A stretch of 64,000 nucleotides of DNA from Sthenelais limicola (GCA_942159475.1 OW804097.1:58362986-58426985); one strand, 5' to 3'. Positions 42,291-55,885 are shown, numbered from the stretch's first letter. Notes: generated by a model not told the origin, from the sequence alone. A program made the numbers and translations.

Positions 42291-44170
42291 TGCAAATGAT
42301 AAAAGAAACTCTGATTTTAATTTGCATAGGCCAAAAATAATGTTGAAGTCTATTCCTCTAAAGGTCTAAGCTAAGTATGGTTGGTTATATATGGGAGAAG
42401 TAATGTATAATAACAATAATCATTAGCTTCTCCACTAGCTAACAGATAATATGATCTATCTAATATAATTGTATACATTTACAGTTTTGAAAAGATAATG
42501 ATAATGGTCGGTCCAGACCGTGCAGCGTGAAACATATTAACAGTAATATAGGGATAAGACTCAAGATGGCGGACAAGCAAATTACCTATTGCCACAAAGA
42601 ATCTGATTATGTCTTTTAACATCAACTTGTGGTTTGCGGTATGAGGGAAATAGGCTGAGACCCTTATTTCTGCCACACATCATGTCATCCATTGTCAGGC
42701 GATATAACTATCAGTTACTTACGCCCCAAATACATCCTCCCCAATCATGTATATGGCTTGGCGCTATACCAGAGTAATATAAGAAGACAGCAGAGAAATA
42801 GTGGGCGCAGATCTCTGTCACGATTTGTAAATGGGCGCTTGTTGCTCTATCGGGTATTGAGTGGGTCTTTGAGTGACTGCTCCAAGTGAATACCACTATA
42901 TTATGGTAAATGAATAATGGAGTATTCTATGGAAAACAAAAAGCTTAAACATACAATGGAAGCTTAGGTTATACTAAAGGCCTCTGTTATCTTAGGGTTA
43001 GAATCAACTGTTAATAATTAGACCTGAACAATATAGCTCGCTTCTTTCCTAGTAACCTTTTTCTATTTCCTTTCCCTCCCTTTTCTATCCCTCCCTTTTC
43101 TGTATACACCTTTCCATTTTACATTTACTATGCACAACAAACAGGAGTCCTTCTCCTTAGACTGTAGAATGAGTTCATACATAGTCCGGTACTAACAGCT
43201 GCTAATGAAAAGAACATAGTTCCTTTAACACATCAACAACTTTGCATTCTGAGTTTTAAAAAAAAGGCAGAAGGCACCTTGAAATCAATTGATCAGGGCA
43301 TCGGCTATAGCAATATAACTATTTCCTTTACCATGGTTAACATTTCACCTAGATGTCTAAAAATATATTTAATATATTGAGGAATTTGTCTCAACACATT
43401 ATCCTGCACAAATGACCTTAATTCAGAATGGCTTTTAGCGAAACAGAATCCTGACACATTTCGCGCAAAGTCTCGTTCCATCACACCATTAATCACGTGG
43501 TCCTCAGGATGAACCCTATCAAACCAGAAGCGCCACCTGTGAAGATTCCACAGTACTCATTTATCACAGCCTGTTGGCGGAACAACATTAGGCCTAAGAC
43601 AAATCTGTCATGTCACATTTATTGATGGTCTATTTACGGCGCAATAGAACTCTGCTACTTCTGACCATGTAACATTAGAACGACAAGTCATTCTTATTTA
43701 CCTAATTAATTTGAGTATCTGTCTTGAGCAGTCCTGGGGCTATAACCACTTAAGGTAGTGACTAAACAGATTCATAACAGTCTCCATTTCGGGTCTGTCG
43801 GTGCAGGCTTTGCCGCTGGATTATACACCAAACAGTGCACCAACAACCCGACATTATCAATTGGTCATTAATCCTTTATTAATAATTCCTTCAGTGATCT
43901 CTTCAATGATCCCGACCAGTTAAGTCACCATTTTAACGTTAAATTTATCAAAATAGAGAAGCACCATATATATATACATCTGTTGCTTATAGCCTATGTC
44001 TGTATGTTGAAGGAATTGGCTACCAGTGTGTGAACAGGAATGAAAATCACTATGAATGTAACTAGGCTTGGTCACCAATACAGTAACGATGACATTTTCA
44101 CTCTCTTTGGCACAAGTGGCAATGTCCTTGTGTTCTGTTTACTGATAGCGTCCCACTAATAAGGGAGAGG
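42291..44170. other. Gene-free stretch
   Basis: A 27 bp family B terminus remnant lies at about 42566-42592 (CAAGATGGCGGACAAGCAAA). Frames at 42692-42889 and 43305-43496 show no domain. Nothing else recognised. Confidence 0.5.
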
Positions 44171-44490
44171 GCATCAGAAAATGTACAATCTACACATTCT
44201 GCTGAATGAGGCTGAGACATGAAGAATACTGAGTATATTGCATTGATTCAAGGAAATTATTCAGCTTTGTTGAATCAGCACTTGTGTTGAACCTCCTCTA
44301 AAATAGACCACATTTAAAACTAGAAATAGCGTTCAGAATACAGTCAAGATAACCAAACATATTTTTGGGATTAAGACAATACCAATTGTACCCAAATATA
44401 CCTTGTATTTATTATATATATCAGCCCAATTTAGCAGAATTGGGTCAATCTGTTAAGTGCCCGATTGTACATTTCCTGGTGTTCTGACCC
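44171..44490. mobile_element. Family C element with both ends
   Basis: Left end CATCAGAAAATGTACAATCT at 44171 and the opposed right end GATTGTACATTTCCTGGTGT to GTTCTGACC at about 44490 form imperfect inverted termini. The interior has ACAGTCAAGATAACCAAACA, CCAATTGTACCCAAATATAC and TATATCAGCCCAATTTAGCA, shared with 20400-20490. About 320 bp, non-coding. Confidence 0.7.
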
Positions 44491-46105
44491 GGTCAAACAT
44501 TCAAAGGCAATACATGCGGCCAGAGCAAGCATGATTTGGAATTTTTTTTATATTTTATGAATATAAGTTATTTAATTAAATACATGAAAATGGCAGAGGA
44601 ATCAACGCTTTTCTGTACCTACGTTCAGGTGTGGATAGACTTCTAGTTCTAATTCCGATCACAAAAGAGGTGTCGAACGGTAATAAGAAATAGCCAAAAG
44701 AACTTTTCATCCAATAAGGATCTATAAAGAAGTAGGGATGGAATAAATGATAAAAGTGTGAAGCTAAAACGGTAAAACGGTATAAAAACATTAAAGGTAT
44801 TCTGAGACCAACTTCTACTCATATTTTTATATATTTTTTTTTTTTTTTTTTTTTTATAACGAGGGCTCTGTAACGATTTTGTTAACTTGTTTCATGCACA
44901 GGCACTATATCTAGCATTAATGAATGTGATTTGGTTATAATGAAATTTCCTCTTATTTTAGGTGAGTTCTATTCTTGTGAATCCTCTGAGAAGTATGGTA
45001 AGATATCTTTCTACATCACCTTCTACTTTGCATTATATCTACTTCTATGTTTGCTTCTGTGGGTCCATGATCATTATTCACTCTGTAGCATACTCAACTT
45101 GTGTATGCCTATTAAAAACAGGATTAATAACTCTCATTGAGGAGCAGCCGGTGCACTGCTTGGTGTATAATCTTGAGGCGAAATGGCTGAATAATTCTGC
45201 AAATGATTTGGTAAAAATCGTTCAATCTTTTATTGTTTTCCATCCCAATTCTCATGTAATCCATGTATTATACAGCACTAAATTCGTATAGGCCAGCGGG
45301 GCGAATGCTTAAAATATACAATGGTGACGTTTCTTTGTACTCTTTATACAGAATTATCTAGAATAGAAACTAAAGAAAAAAATGCCAAACATGGCTGTTA
45401 AAACCAGAAGGGACAAATAAATTAGTTTTTAGATTACACCATACAACCTTGATTAAACCACTCATGTCAATATTAAACCATATAAATAGCTCAAAATGGC
45501 AATAATCTTTTCCATGTGGGAATTTCTTTCACTCAGAACTCTCAATTCAAACTCATTAATAATTATTAAGAAATGTCGACTGATTAGAAAGATATTACTT
45601 ATAAAAATCAAAATGATAATATGAACATTTCATTAACCATTCCCCAATCCCACAAATAATGATAAGTTGCATATGTAATTAGTACTAATTTTTCAAGCTA
45701 TTGTCACTAGTATGTCATTGTAATCGCATCTATAGGTAATTATATCGTTATAATTTAATACTTTATATGATGGCTCAGGTTATGATGAAAACAACACTTT
45801 GTGTATCCTGAATAAAATACTTTTCAAACCGAATCAAATAATTTTGATATTGTACGATCTAGAGTAAAGTATACACTAGAGAGGAAAGCCTAGCCGAACA
45901 GTCGCCAATGAAAATGAGAAAATAATGCGTCTTCTCCAAGAGGAAAGCCTTTAAAATGCACCTCATAAAGACAGTAATACGTAACCGGAAGTCGGGCGGT
46001 GAGAGCTCTTCTTTCAGGAGGAAGTAAAACGGTGAGGACTTGTATTAATTGCGTTTAGATGTTGACAATGACAGGGTCAGGTCCTTCTTTTGCAGGGCGA
46101 TAATA
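44491..46105. other. Gene-free stretch
   Basis: Includes a T run of about 21 bases at 44836-44856. Frames at 44931-45291 lack domains. An ETS-like ACCGGAAGT occurs at 45984-45992 in GTAACCGGAAGTCGGGCGGT, resembling the ETS site at 30064. Confidence 0.45.
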
Positions 46106-46109
46106 GGTG

Positions 46110-46190
46110 TTCTAGGGGGCGCTATAAGAAACCACTTATAGGATTAATACTGACAGCAGTAATGTGTTCTTTATCCACTAGATGGCGGGA
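46110..46190 (+). promoter_or_regulatory. Two CTCF-like motifs in the plus orientation
   Basis: CCACTAGATGGCGGGA at 46175-46190 fits the CTCF core CCASYAGRKGGCRS at every position. TTCTAGGGGGCGCT at 46110-46123 fits the SYAGRKGGCRS part. They are in the same direction about 65 bp apart. The ETS-like site at 45984 lies just upstream. Together they suggest an insulator or promoter-proximal segment, by motif only. Confidence 0.45.
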
Positions 46191-46672
46191 GGGTGTCAGA
46201 CGGATGGGACAGACAATTTAGCTTTTGGCGACTCTCATTATTGTTAATATTTAGTTCATCGCAAAAAAAAAACTTAAATGAAAGTATCATTGTATGATAA
46301 TGTTTATTTTTTCCAGTACTTAATATCATATAATTTCCTAACAGTATTAATAATTGTCATGAAGTTGTTAGTAAAGTCATGCAAAAGTGATTAATATAAA
46401 AATTAATTACAGAACTAGAACCAGTTTCAATAAAAAAAACAACCCATGCCAGTCATTAAATTTTTTTCTCCAGATTTGATACACCTTTGCTGGAGGTCAT
46501 ATACAAAAAAGCAATAGTCACCGAGGTAAAAAAAATAGTAAAACTTCTAGAAAACTTAGATTATATAAAACTGAAAACAACTGTAACCGAACATGGAACT
46601 GGCGAATTTATAACAAAACATTAAGAACACAATATCCGCTAAGTGCTGCATGTGTTAACACTCCTGTGTGCC
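46191..46672. other. Gene-free stretch
   Basis: Very AT-rich, nothing recognised. Confidence 0.5.
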
Positions 46673-47003
46673 TTTAAACCTGCATTCTCAGCTATTACAG
46701 CAAACACAATCTTACCAAATTTACTATGACTTATATCACTTATCAATATTCTGCTGCTGTTATATGTTTATACAAGACTTTGAAGTTGAACTGGCCGAGA
46801 GAAACAGCGCCCGTGAGCGATAATAAGTGAAGTTGTTGCCGGGTTGGTCCTCCAAATACAAATGAGGACACTTTAGCAAACACAACACGGCAAAACCCGC
46901 AAAATTTTGCTGAATTGACTTTTAGATTGGTTGGGAAAAAATGGAATAAAAAGTAGACAATGGAAGTTCTTAACCAATGTTATAGCCGAGAGTGCAGTTT
47001 TAA
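46673..47003 (+). mobile_element. Family A element, full length (331 bp)
   Basis: Starts TTTAAACCTGCATTCTCAGC and ends GCCGAGAGTGCAGTTTTAA; the termini are inverted copies over about 25 bp with several mismatches. Landmarks are CTGCTGCTGTTATATGTTTA, GAGAGAAACAGCGCCCGTGA, GCGATAATAAGTGAAG and GGAATAAAAAGTAGACAATG. No coding frame. A flanking target duplication is not obvious. Confidence 0.8.
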
Positions 47004-48087
47004 TACTGAAGGACAATTCTCAGAACATGCTGAGAAAGGTACTTAAAATTCTAGGACGGAGACCGCATCTATTACTCAGAGTCTTTACGTGAGGTGCTAT
47101 TAATCATTACTCTTTACTCGTAAGTGCAACAAATTGTCGTTTACTCGCGCTAGTGTGGGAAGATGTTGATTTATCGTCCATTTCACCAAATGGCGCTATA
47201 ACCACCAGACGACAATTATTTGACATTCCTGGATAACCTAACATAACTTGATTCCATTCAAGCCTATAGTGGGCCAATAGCGGCGTTTCATAGCAACCAT
47301 CTCTGCTTTAAGTATAGTGCTGAACATAGTACACCTTTAGAAATGAAGATTTCACCAATGAATGAAGTCTGCATGAGGCATGGCAAAAACAATTGAAACT
47401 TGTATAAAACATTTAATTGATCTAACATTCTGGAAATAACAGATTCTATTAATAACCCTGCACCAAACGTAAAGTTCTATGAAAAAGAGTTCTTGTAATT
47501 TTTCATGCGACACTTACAAAACCAGATAGCCATGAATCTCTGCTTTTATTTTCACACATCTAATACCCAAATGTATCAGAAAAACTATTAAGAATTATCG
47601 TGAATTCTGGTTTTGGTTTATTATAAGAGCTTTCGAGCTCACTGGCTCCTGATCACTTTCCTAGAATAGACTAAGACAACTTTAAGTTTTACTCCCCAGC
47701 TTAGCGAGCTTTGTCTTTTCTTACATGCAAGGTGGAAGGGAAAGTACTCTTCACTGTGATATTGAAATCTGCATCTATGTAATCCCCCTATTACACTCGA
47801 CTCTACCGCCCCCGTGCGGCAACCATTATGAATGCTTCATCTCTCATTTTATACCATCTGACTGGGCGATAAAAGGCAATTTATGATAGGTTTGATGAAG
47901 GTCACGGCCGTTTGAGCTCCGCACAGAATGGAGGGAGAACAGTAAGTGTGGGATTAGTGTGCAGTGGGTGGATGGATGGAATTTTCTTCCCTTTTCCCGA
48001 GCGTTTGTGTCTTTATACAGCGCAATGGCTCCGCGTGTAAATAGTGGGTGATAAAATAAGGATGGTTGAGAAAGCTATGATATTATG
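47004..48087. other. Gene-free stretch
   Basis: No exon recognised. Bases 47790-47960 are mixed composition with CDX/HOX-like GCAATTTATGA and could be regulatory. Weak. Confidence 0.4.
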
Positions 48088-48230
48088 GGCCAAATGATCA
48101 GAAAATGTACAATTCGTCTTTAGCAATCCTATAAAAGACTCAAGTTTAGGACATAAATGAGGTTCAGATAAAGTTTAATAACATAATTGATAGGATCTTT
48201 TTAATCAATGCGATATAACATCATTTGTAA
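48088..48230 (+). repeat. Family C left half
   Basis: GATCAGAAAATGTACAATTC, GTCTTTAGCAATCCTATAAA, GACATAAATGAGGTTCAG in family order. Confidence 0.7.
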
Positions 48231-49354
48231 ATGTTTTTATTTCGAGACAACTTCACAATTATTGTGATACTTTTCATGTTCGAAAAAAATCAACACGAAT
48301 TACTAGTTACTTTTACATTGATACTTATTAATTACTGCCGTTTGGAAAAACCATATATGATTATATATTGTATTATATTAACGTTCTTCTTCACATTGGA
48401 GAGTATGTGCAGTCAGAAAGTTAAGCTCACTATCTCTAATCTCAGATAGGATCCATATGATTGAATACAAATATCAAATGTCTGCGTTCTAGCTATTCAC
48501 CTCGACGGTTGAAACCATTGAACATCTGGAGCCCATGCAGGAAGGATAAAAAGCCAATACAATTTCAGAGCCAGGCCAAAGGTTATTATCTTCCGTCCCT
48601 TGCCTGGTTAGATGGTCCTATTTGGTCTGAGGTGGTTGGTGTCATATCCTTGGTTTATACGATTTTGCAAAAGCATTTGCCTTGCCCTTTATTTGTTAAT
48701 CACATTATCCGAACACAATGTGTCCAACATAATATATTCTATATCTTTTATATTTTTTACCTTCAAGTCTATGTTAACATTAACGTTAACCCATACTAGA
48801 ATAAGACGGTTTAGTATATAATAAATTGTACATTGAGTCAAAATTACAATTATTTCTGCTTTACTAAAGGCATAATTCTTATACATACATGACCTTAGTA
48901 CCAGCTATAACTTTACAATGAGTTCACCAGTCTCCTCCAGCAAATATCACTTTCCCCAATATTTTACCAAGTTTGATACGTCCCGAAATTCTTGTATTAA
49001 AAGGGATTTGAAAAATGTCATTTTTGCGACTTTAGACTAATTTTTCTGTGACAGATCTCATCTCTTTGTACTTCGATCGTTAGGGTATCCAGTCTTGGGA
49101 CAATTCATGAATCATTTTTCAGCTTCAAATGTAACACTGCATCAACCCTAGTCTTAATAAAGAGTCGCAACGTGACAATTATCCATATTTGTCGATGATT
49201 ACCATTGCTAATCAAGCCAGACAACTAATAGATACATTGTCCCAAAGTGGATTATAATCCTAATGATAACGAGGAATGATATGCGCATAATTTCTCTATT
49301 GTGTCTCTCTTCAGACACATGGGACGTCGGAGCATCTAAGTGGTCGCTAGCCAA
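48231..49354. other. Gene-free stretch
   Basis: Frames of 65-112 codons at 48231-48821 have no domain. A family H motif copy lies at about 49020-49060 (TTTTGCGACTTTAGACTAAT, TTTCTGTGACAG). Confidence 0.5.
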
Positions 49355-49682
49355 TAGGGGATTTGCATGTCCGCCATCTTGAATCTTGATTCGCATGGAA
49401 TAATGGGAGTTGCATGTCAGTCTATAATTTATAGAAAACATGTAATGTTTATCATGGAATATTTAAAAATGGGGTTTTACATGATTCCCTAAAACAATAC
49501 TAATTATCCCATCATGCATTTTGCTTTTAGAGATCATTTATAAATACAAACTATGATATATGTGAAAACATTCTTGAAACTTTCGAGAAATGTTTACTAT
49601 ATATTTGTAGGTCAGACCTGAACTGAACTTACCCCAGCATGCACTGTATTAGACATGCCCAGTGATACATGGAAATCCCCTA
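49355..49682 (-). mobile_element. Family B MITE, full length, reversed
   Basis: Begins TAGGGGATTTGCATGTCCGC and ends CATGGAAATCCCCTA. The interior is the reverse complement of the 19208 copy: GAATCTTGATTCGCATGG, CCCATCATGCATTTTG, GAAAACATTCTTG, CCAGCATGCACTGTATTAGA. Flanks are CCAA and TTCA, so only TA could be a duplicated target. Confidence 0.9.
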
Positions 49683-49798
49683 TTCACCAAGACCAAGCGC
49701 CCCCGCACGGACTAAAGTAGTTCTACATAGTCTATATTAGGTATTTTATGTTATCGGATTCCGTTGTACAGTCAAACGATTCGTACAGTCAGCTGTCT

Positions 49799-49832
49799 AT
49801 ATGCTCCCACTATGCCAATAGTGGGAGCATAT
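49799..49832. repeat. Perfect 15 bp hairpin with GCCA loop
   Basis: ATATGCTCCCACTAT (49799-49813) and ATAGTGGGAGCATAT (49818-49832) are exact inverted copies. Confidence 0.95.
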
Positions 49833-51190
49833 GAAATATGGGATATATGAAATCATCTCTGGTATATCTATCTTAGGTGGGTGTTCTACAACATAAAGCT
49901 GAGATAAGATTTTTATTGAATACAAAATATGAAAAATATATAATTATAAGATATATCATATGTATCCTGACGTTCCATATTACACACAGCGCGTGAGATC
50001 TCTACTCAAGCGTAATTTTATATTCATTATACTTTTCCCGAAATTATGGCAACAACATAGCTGAAATTAATGGCTGGTAATACAAAGGCATGATTACGGG
50101 TGGGTCCACTGTTTGTGGTATGAGTGCCAATGCTGTAGCCTGTCATTCCTGTCATGTCATTCTATATTACCTGCTAGAAGGATATAGAATATATTGGCAA
50201 TTTTACAATAGTTTCATAATACTTTTATATCACGATGAGTGGTTGTACACACCACTATAGAGTGAAATCCTACCATAATATATAGTTATCTAGAATCACA
50301 TGGGTCATCCGGCAATTCCGGATGGCACATATCATTTGTGATGTCATACTTTAAGCCATTAGAAACTGCGGTTAATGTGTGCTACTTCCCAAGCCATAGG
50401 TAAAGCAAGTTCGACATATATATTCATGGCAGAAGCTAAATAGACGATATTAAACAGATTCTTTAGGACTTTTGGATATTTAGTACAAAATATAGCATTG
50501 TGATATAAAAAGAGAATATAACTCGCATTAGATCTGGGAATATGTATCTCATGGTCACTTGCTTTTATTGTGTTGAGAATCCACTCGAAGCTGCACTTCT
50601 CGTGCATTCTCATCACAGTAAAAACGTGTGACAATAAGATACATATCCTCAGAACTAATACTCATTACATTCTCTCATAGTATCACTACTTATGATGATC
50701 TTTGTGTGAAGGAGAACTCTAACATAACCAGCATTTCGTTGCATTCCACATAAGTACCAATCAATGGATTGACATCAAAAGTGTCTTATAATCAGGATAT
50801 TGCATCACAACACAGGCAGTGCATAATTATAAATGATTATTGCTGTTCCAGCCATGAATATCGAATCCCCCTTAAAATATCAAAAACAGGAGTAAGATAA
50901 GCAAAATTAGCCAAGAGCAATTATTCAAATCCGACGTTAGCATTAATGGACGGCCCCAATTAGATCCAATATCTTTCAAACACACCAGACTTGAGTCTTA
51001 AATCTGGACTAAAAAATGGGCTGAATTTAGATTGCCTTAAATTTAATGTTTTTTTTAAAATCCTGTTTGCTAGATTAGTGATCGGGGCGCACGCAGTGGC
51101 AGGACAGGAAGTTACACTGAGGGATTATTCATGAAGTTGGATGTAATTGATCCTGGGTGACACAGAACAGGAACCCAGTGTTGTAATCTT
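49833..51190. other. Gene-free stretch
   Basis: No exon or repeat end recognised. Confidence 0.5.
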
Positions 51191-51197
51191 CCCCAAC

Positions 51198-51308
51198 CAG
51201 GGGGTGGGGATATGGGGAGGGGGGGGCCACCATGGAGATGGGGAGCTATTGGGGGTGGGAGAAGCCACATGGGGTGTGTGTAGGGGTGGGGGCGTTACTG
51301 AGGGGGGC
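51198..51308 (+). repeat. G-rich tract with quadruplex potential
   Basis: More than eight runs of four or more G on the plus strand within 111 bp, such as GGGGGTGGGGATATGGGGAG. Frames on both strands here are compositional. Confidence 0.8.
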
Positions 51309-51370
51309 CATTTCTCACCATGTCCTGTCAGTACACAGTAAATCGTAATAACTGCAGAGTTCTGTGTTTT

Positions 51371-51570
51371 AACAGTGCGGCACCGGAAACCTGGAATGCA
51401 GGTGCGGTACCGTACGAAGGCGCCGTAATTATCACAGTGCCGCTCCGTGCTGGTCACAGTACCGCTCCATGCTAATAACGGTGCGTTACCCTCCATATAT
51501 ACAGGTCTATATGGCACCGTTACTGGGCACTGTTTTATGGACAGTACCGCACTGTGATTCAGCACCGTAA
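51371..51570. repeat. Family E: GGTGCGGTAC/GCACCGT-rich element (copy 1)
   Basis: Many short inverted and direct motifs: AACAGTGCGGCACCGG, GGTGCGGTAC (51401), the tandem pair CACAGTGCCGCTCCGTGCT and CACAGTACCGCTCCATGCT, AACGGTGCG, GGCACCGTTACTGGGCACTG, CAGTACCGCACTGTG and CAGCACCGTAAT. GC-rich compared with its surroundings. It shares these words with 55897-56050. Confidence 0.75.
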
Positions 51571-54500
51571 TTTTTTCCAAATTTTTTTTTAAAAAATGTC
51601 CCCTCCCCACGCTTGTCCAGGGAATATCCCCACTAGAATTACCCCTTGTTTGAGTATTTGGATCAGATTTTCAGAAAATGTACAATTGGCTGATCTATCT
51701 TTTTTTTAATTTTTTTTTTTGTCAAATTGTCAGCTCGGCGGCAGTTCAGTTGGTGACACTGGTAACACATCGTCAGTGATCGAAAGGCAATTAACTCAAG
51801 AAAAGTAGTACAATGTGAATGAATCCCAGTTTGTCACATGGAAATATACAGGCGCGTAAATCATTACAGTTCAATTTTGCTTTACTCATTAGTTTCCCTC
51901 TAAATAGTATATACACCATTATTTGTGGGCCATGCTTGCCGCAGGGCAAAGGGCGAAAATGATACCTGGTACAGCATTATTGTACCAGTATAAAATGTAA
52001 ATACCACTCGAGGATAGCTTTAGCTAACAATTCATCACATCTACTCATACACATATGAATGATTGGTACAATTAACAGCTTCCACATAGTCGTTCTTTAA
52101 AACCGCAACCATTCAACAAGGAACCCCATTGTGAACAGGATGATGTAATTTTCTAAAACAATATATATATATGCTGCCGTTGGCTACTAGTTGATCAACA
52201 TTGTGCGCCGCTCCTTGTGTGTCCCATCTGTAATCTTGTTGTTACAGGAATTTGTTAGTTAGTGTTACTTAGTGCTGAAGTCCCTGAAATGATAACAAAC
52301 AAACATCATGATATTATTCTCTTTCACATGGCATGCACATTATGTGATGTTTCATAGAAAAATCAGTGCTAAAGTCACAAAATCTCGATTTTGAGATACC
52401 ATTATACCATACCATAATTTCATTTTTGGATAAGATGAGATCCAATTATGTTAACCCTTAGAAATAAGTACTTTAATTGATTTTATGTTTGAACAGGGCT
52501 TTATTTCTGGATCGATAATGAAAAGAAGCTCTACGCGATTGAATGACCTTAGAAATGCAAGGATACATTTAAAAGCACAATCTTGAAAATAATGTTTTAC
52601 CTGACCTTATATCTAAGGAAAAGAAGCTATTCCATGATATTCAACTTACCTAGACTTGCAGTCTAAATGGACAGCTTGGAAATGTAAGCTGCATAGTCAC
52701 ACCCATCCATGCATAGACGTTTGTAGCTGTTCATTTATTCACTCATGATACCGCCTGTAAAATGAAAAGTATATAACAGTAATCATCTAATCCAAAAGAT
52801 AATTGAATGAATGGCAACCCTGGAACTATTATTTCCTTGCGTTATTATGGGTCGGCGGCCACGCTCCTACCTTACAGACTAAGTTGCTAATAGGGTGCAA
52901 ATGTGCGAATCATATATCACTTACCTAAAAGTATTGGAAAGTATTGCCATAATTATTCCTCAAATAGACATTTACATATACTTTCCGTTGTGGGTTGTGT
53001 TGTCATCCCTCCAGCCTCAACCACAGCAACATTGTCCACTTCTCATCCCTAACGTTTTCGTGCTTGGAAACACACAATTGGCTGGAAATACATAGCAATC
53101 CGAAATTCCCACTGGCTGCTGCATAACTTGTCGTTGGTTGTTTTCAAACCTATGCGACCACTGTGTAGAATGAGGCTAATTTTGGATTGACCTAGAAATC
53201 ACTGGTGCATGCACAGCACAACGATATACAAACAAACAATAGCCACTACCGGCGTCAGTAGCAGCAGAGACAGTCCAATACGGAGACGGCTCACTCCCTA
53301 TTCGCGCTTATGTAATTGACTTGAGCGGCGGCGAGCAGCGGCGACAGTAGCGCCGCATAGTGGCAGGAAGTAAACATACCAGCTGTAGTTACAGTATTGC
53401 AGTAGCTTTCCCACGCTGAGTACCCTCGTAATTTTAATGTAATTGCTAACCCAAAACTCCTATGTTAGTACCTATATTTCTAAAATATGAACAGATATCT
53501 GAAAAGATTTATTCTTAATATTTCAAGCCAATCTAGAATTAACAAAATTAGTACATATTGTGCATCCCTAGATCTTACCTTTTTTTTTCAATGGATTTCA
53601 TTTTCCACATGAGACGCTGACATTTAGACTTCCCATTATATTTGTACTTTCTTATTATATCAAAGAGCCATTGGAAACAAATAAAAAGCAGATCATATAG
53701 TAGCTAGGGTCAAGGCGCAATGGTATAATAAGTTTAAACTATATTCGACTGAACATTTTTTATTTATTTCCAGCATTTTATTGGGTCTCCCCTAATTTTT
53801 CTTCATTTTTAAGGCCCTAAAATCCATTTTTCGGCCCCCATGCATAAATTCTTAGAAAGATCTATGTAAAAAGGGGGTATTTCTGATGTATTTTGGGTGG
53901 GCAGATACGATAAAACCATTGGAAAATGTCTCCAAACGTTTTTTCCCGTTCAAATACGCAAAAGACGATCTGAGGGTCTGAGGGTCAAATGACGACCAAA
54001 TGGTGGATTTGCTCATATGCCATTATATGAGAACTGGGGAAATATCAGACCAATGGACGTCATATATTCATATAAAATGTAAATGACATCCAGACCACCT
54101 ATAAGCGCATACTATGTACACTGAATTGCTATTCTATCTTTATCGACCCTCTGGACGCCCATAAAAAAGAATTGACCATATAAGCATCGATTACCATAAC
54201 ATAGCAGATCTATGTTATTGAATATTAAGTATTTTGTTTAGATATTTCCCTAATTACGTAATATTATGAATTAATCCAGTACACCAACGTAATGTAACCC
54301 TATATGTGTTTGGCCTCTACTATTAGGGTTTCTAAATGTAAACTTCAAATGTATCAAAACATGGATCAATGTCATAACCATATGGTGTTAAAACAAAGAC
54401 ACACCATTGGTATAAATGAGCGAACAGGGGTGTTATAACAATTGTCAAATGTGCGATATTGGTCTTGTACTGGGTCAGTGGATTCATAGAAGCCTGATAT

Positions 54501-54980
54501 TTGGCGCACAAAAAGAGTACTATATGTCTACATTAAATAATGAAAAATTACCTAATTTATAATCTAATCTAAAAATTACTTCTATATAATTTGTGACTAG
54601 TGACTCAGTTCCCTGTGTCACATTGCATTGATGGAATTCAAAACCAATTGTACATTTCTATTCTAGGCGACCTGTCCTGTATGCTTATATCATATAAATA
54701 CAGTGCGTCCATGTTGATGTGCTTGATTGATTTAGTATTCAAGTACATAGTAACAGTGTATGATGACGAAATACATCCAGATAATGGACTGCCTCTGGTA
54801 GCAGTCAATGTTACTGGTGTCCAAACCGTCCTTCACACCAACCCGTCCACAGCTAATAATAAGTTAACATGAGTTTAATAAAGACAGGCAATAAAGCTGT
54901 TTATTTCACCCTCGATATGTTCAGTCCATAGAGATAACATAGACTCTGGATATTGTTTAGCTGGTCAGTAACTGATGTGA
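51571..54980. other. Gene-free stretch
   Basis: A family C core lies at 51670-51690 (TCAGAAAATGTACAATTGGC). Bases 53260-53345 are a small GC-rich patch with a GGCGGCGAGCAGCGGCGACA phrase but no sustained frame. GGGTCTGAGG is repeated near 53967. The 90-codon frame at 54600-54872 has no domain. Otherwise nothing. Confidence 0.5.
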
Positions 54981-55026
54981 TATTGCTTACGGGCAATACA
55001 CCGCCGACCTAGTTTTTCTAACACTG

Positions 55027-55037
55027 TGCGCATGCGT
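55027..55037. promoter_or_regulatory. NRF1-like motif in a CpG-richer patch
   Basis: TGCGCATGCGT differs by one base from the palindromic NRF1 core TGCGCATGCGCA read over the same span. It is surrounded by CpG-containing DNA (54990-55080). No exon is recognised downstream, so promoter status is speculative. Confidence 0.25.
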
Positions 55038-55080
55038 CCTGTCTGATCTTGGCCAGTTCCGGTCCTTCTTCGGAGCTATG

Positions 55081-55885
55081 TTTTCGAAGTGAATATACCT
55101 AAAGAACTAATTATTTAACTAATTATTTCTCAAAATCGCTGTAGATCATGTTAATTTAACATATTAGTTTAATGTGGGGGGTGAAATAAACACAGAACAA
55201 CCCTTGGATTCTCGGCGTCGTGAATATTCACCGGGTAGTTCTATGTATACATATATCTTGCTTATTTGTGTGTGTGTTTCGGGGGGGATGATTTCTGACT
55301 ACCTGACTGCCGATTGATATATTCTATGTCTGAGAGGCACAATTTAAGTCGTACACAAATATAATATAATTATAGGAAATGTGTAAATCGACACCATTAT
55401 GAGTACCGTATACAAGTTTAGTATACTTGATCTTTACAAATTTTGATATAATATTCCTTATTGCATTATTATTGTAAATTAAGCATTTCTGATAAAAGGC
55501 GCCAAATGACACAAATGTACAGAGCTGTTGTTGGAATTGTTTTCTGGCATTCTCACACACCTTGTACCTAGCCTAGTATACTGTTCTGTAATTAATCGGT
55601 GGGGTGAATGTGATGGGGAAAATGAGGGGAGGGGTAGTTGGTGCCGTTAAAAAATGCCACATAAGCTTTTTGCGCAGGTGCACAATCAGTTTGTTCAGGT
55701 AAATTAAACTTGGTTTTCACGTCCTGCACTTATATATTCACCTTATCCCAGCTATATATTCACCTCTTCCGATTATCTCAACACCTTAAATCCCCTTTCC
55801 CAATGGATAAATATAAGTGAACACTGAATATATGTGCAATATGAAGTGTTTCCGTGGGAACTAAATTTCAGTCACATGATTCAAC
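55081..55885. other. Gene-free stretch
   Basis: No exon or repeat end recognised. Confidence 0.5.

Noticed and set aside
48461..48799. 112-residue plus-strand frame
   Set aside because: No recognisable motif, no conserved pattern and flanked by AT-rich stretches. I could not support it as an exon.
51147..51610. 161-residue minus-strand frame with His/Pro content
   Set aside because: It spans the G-rich tract and the family E repeat. No domain, and composition explains it.
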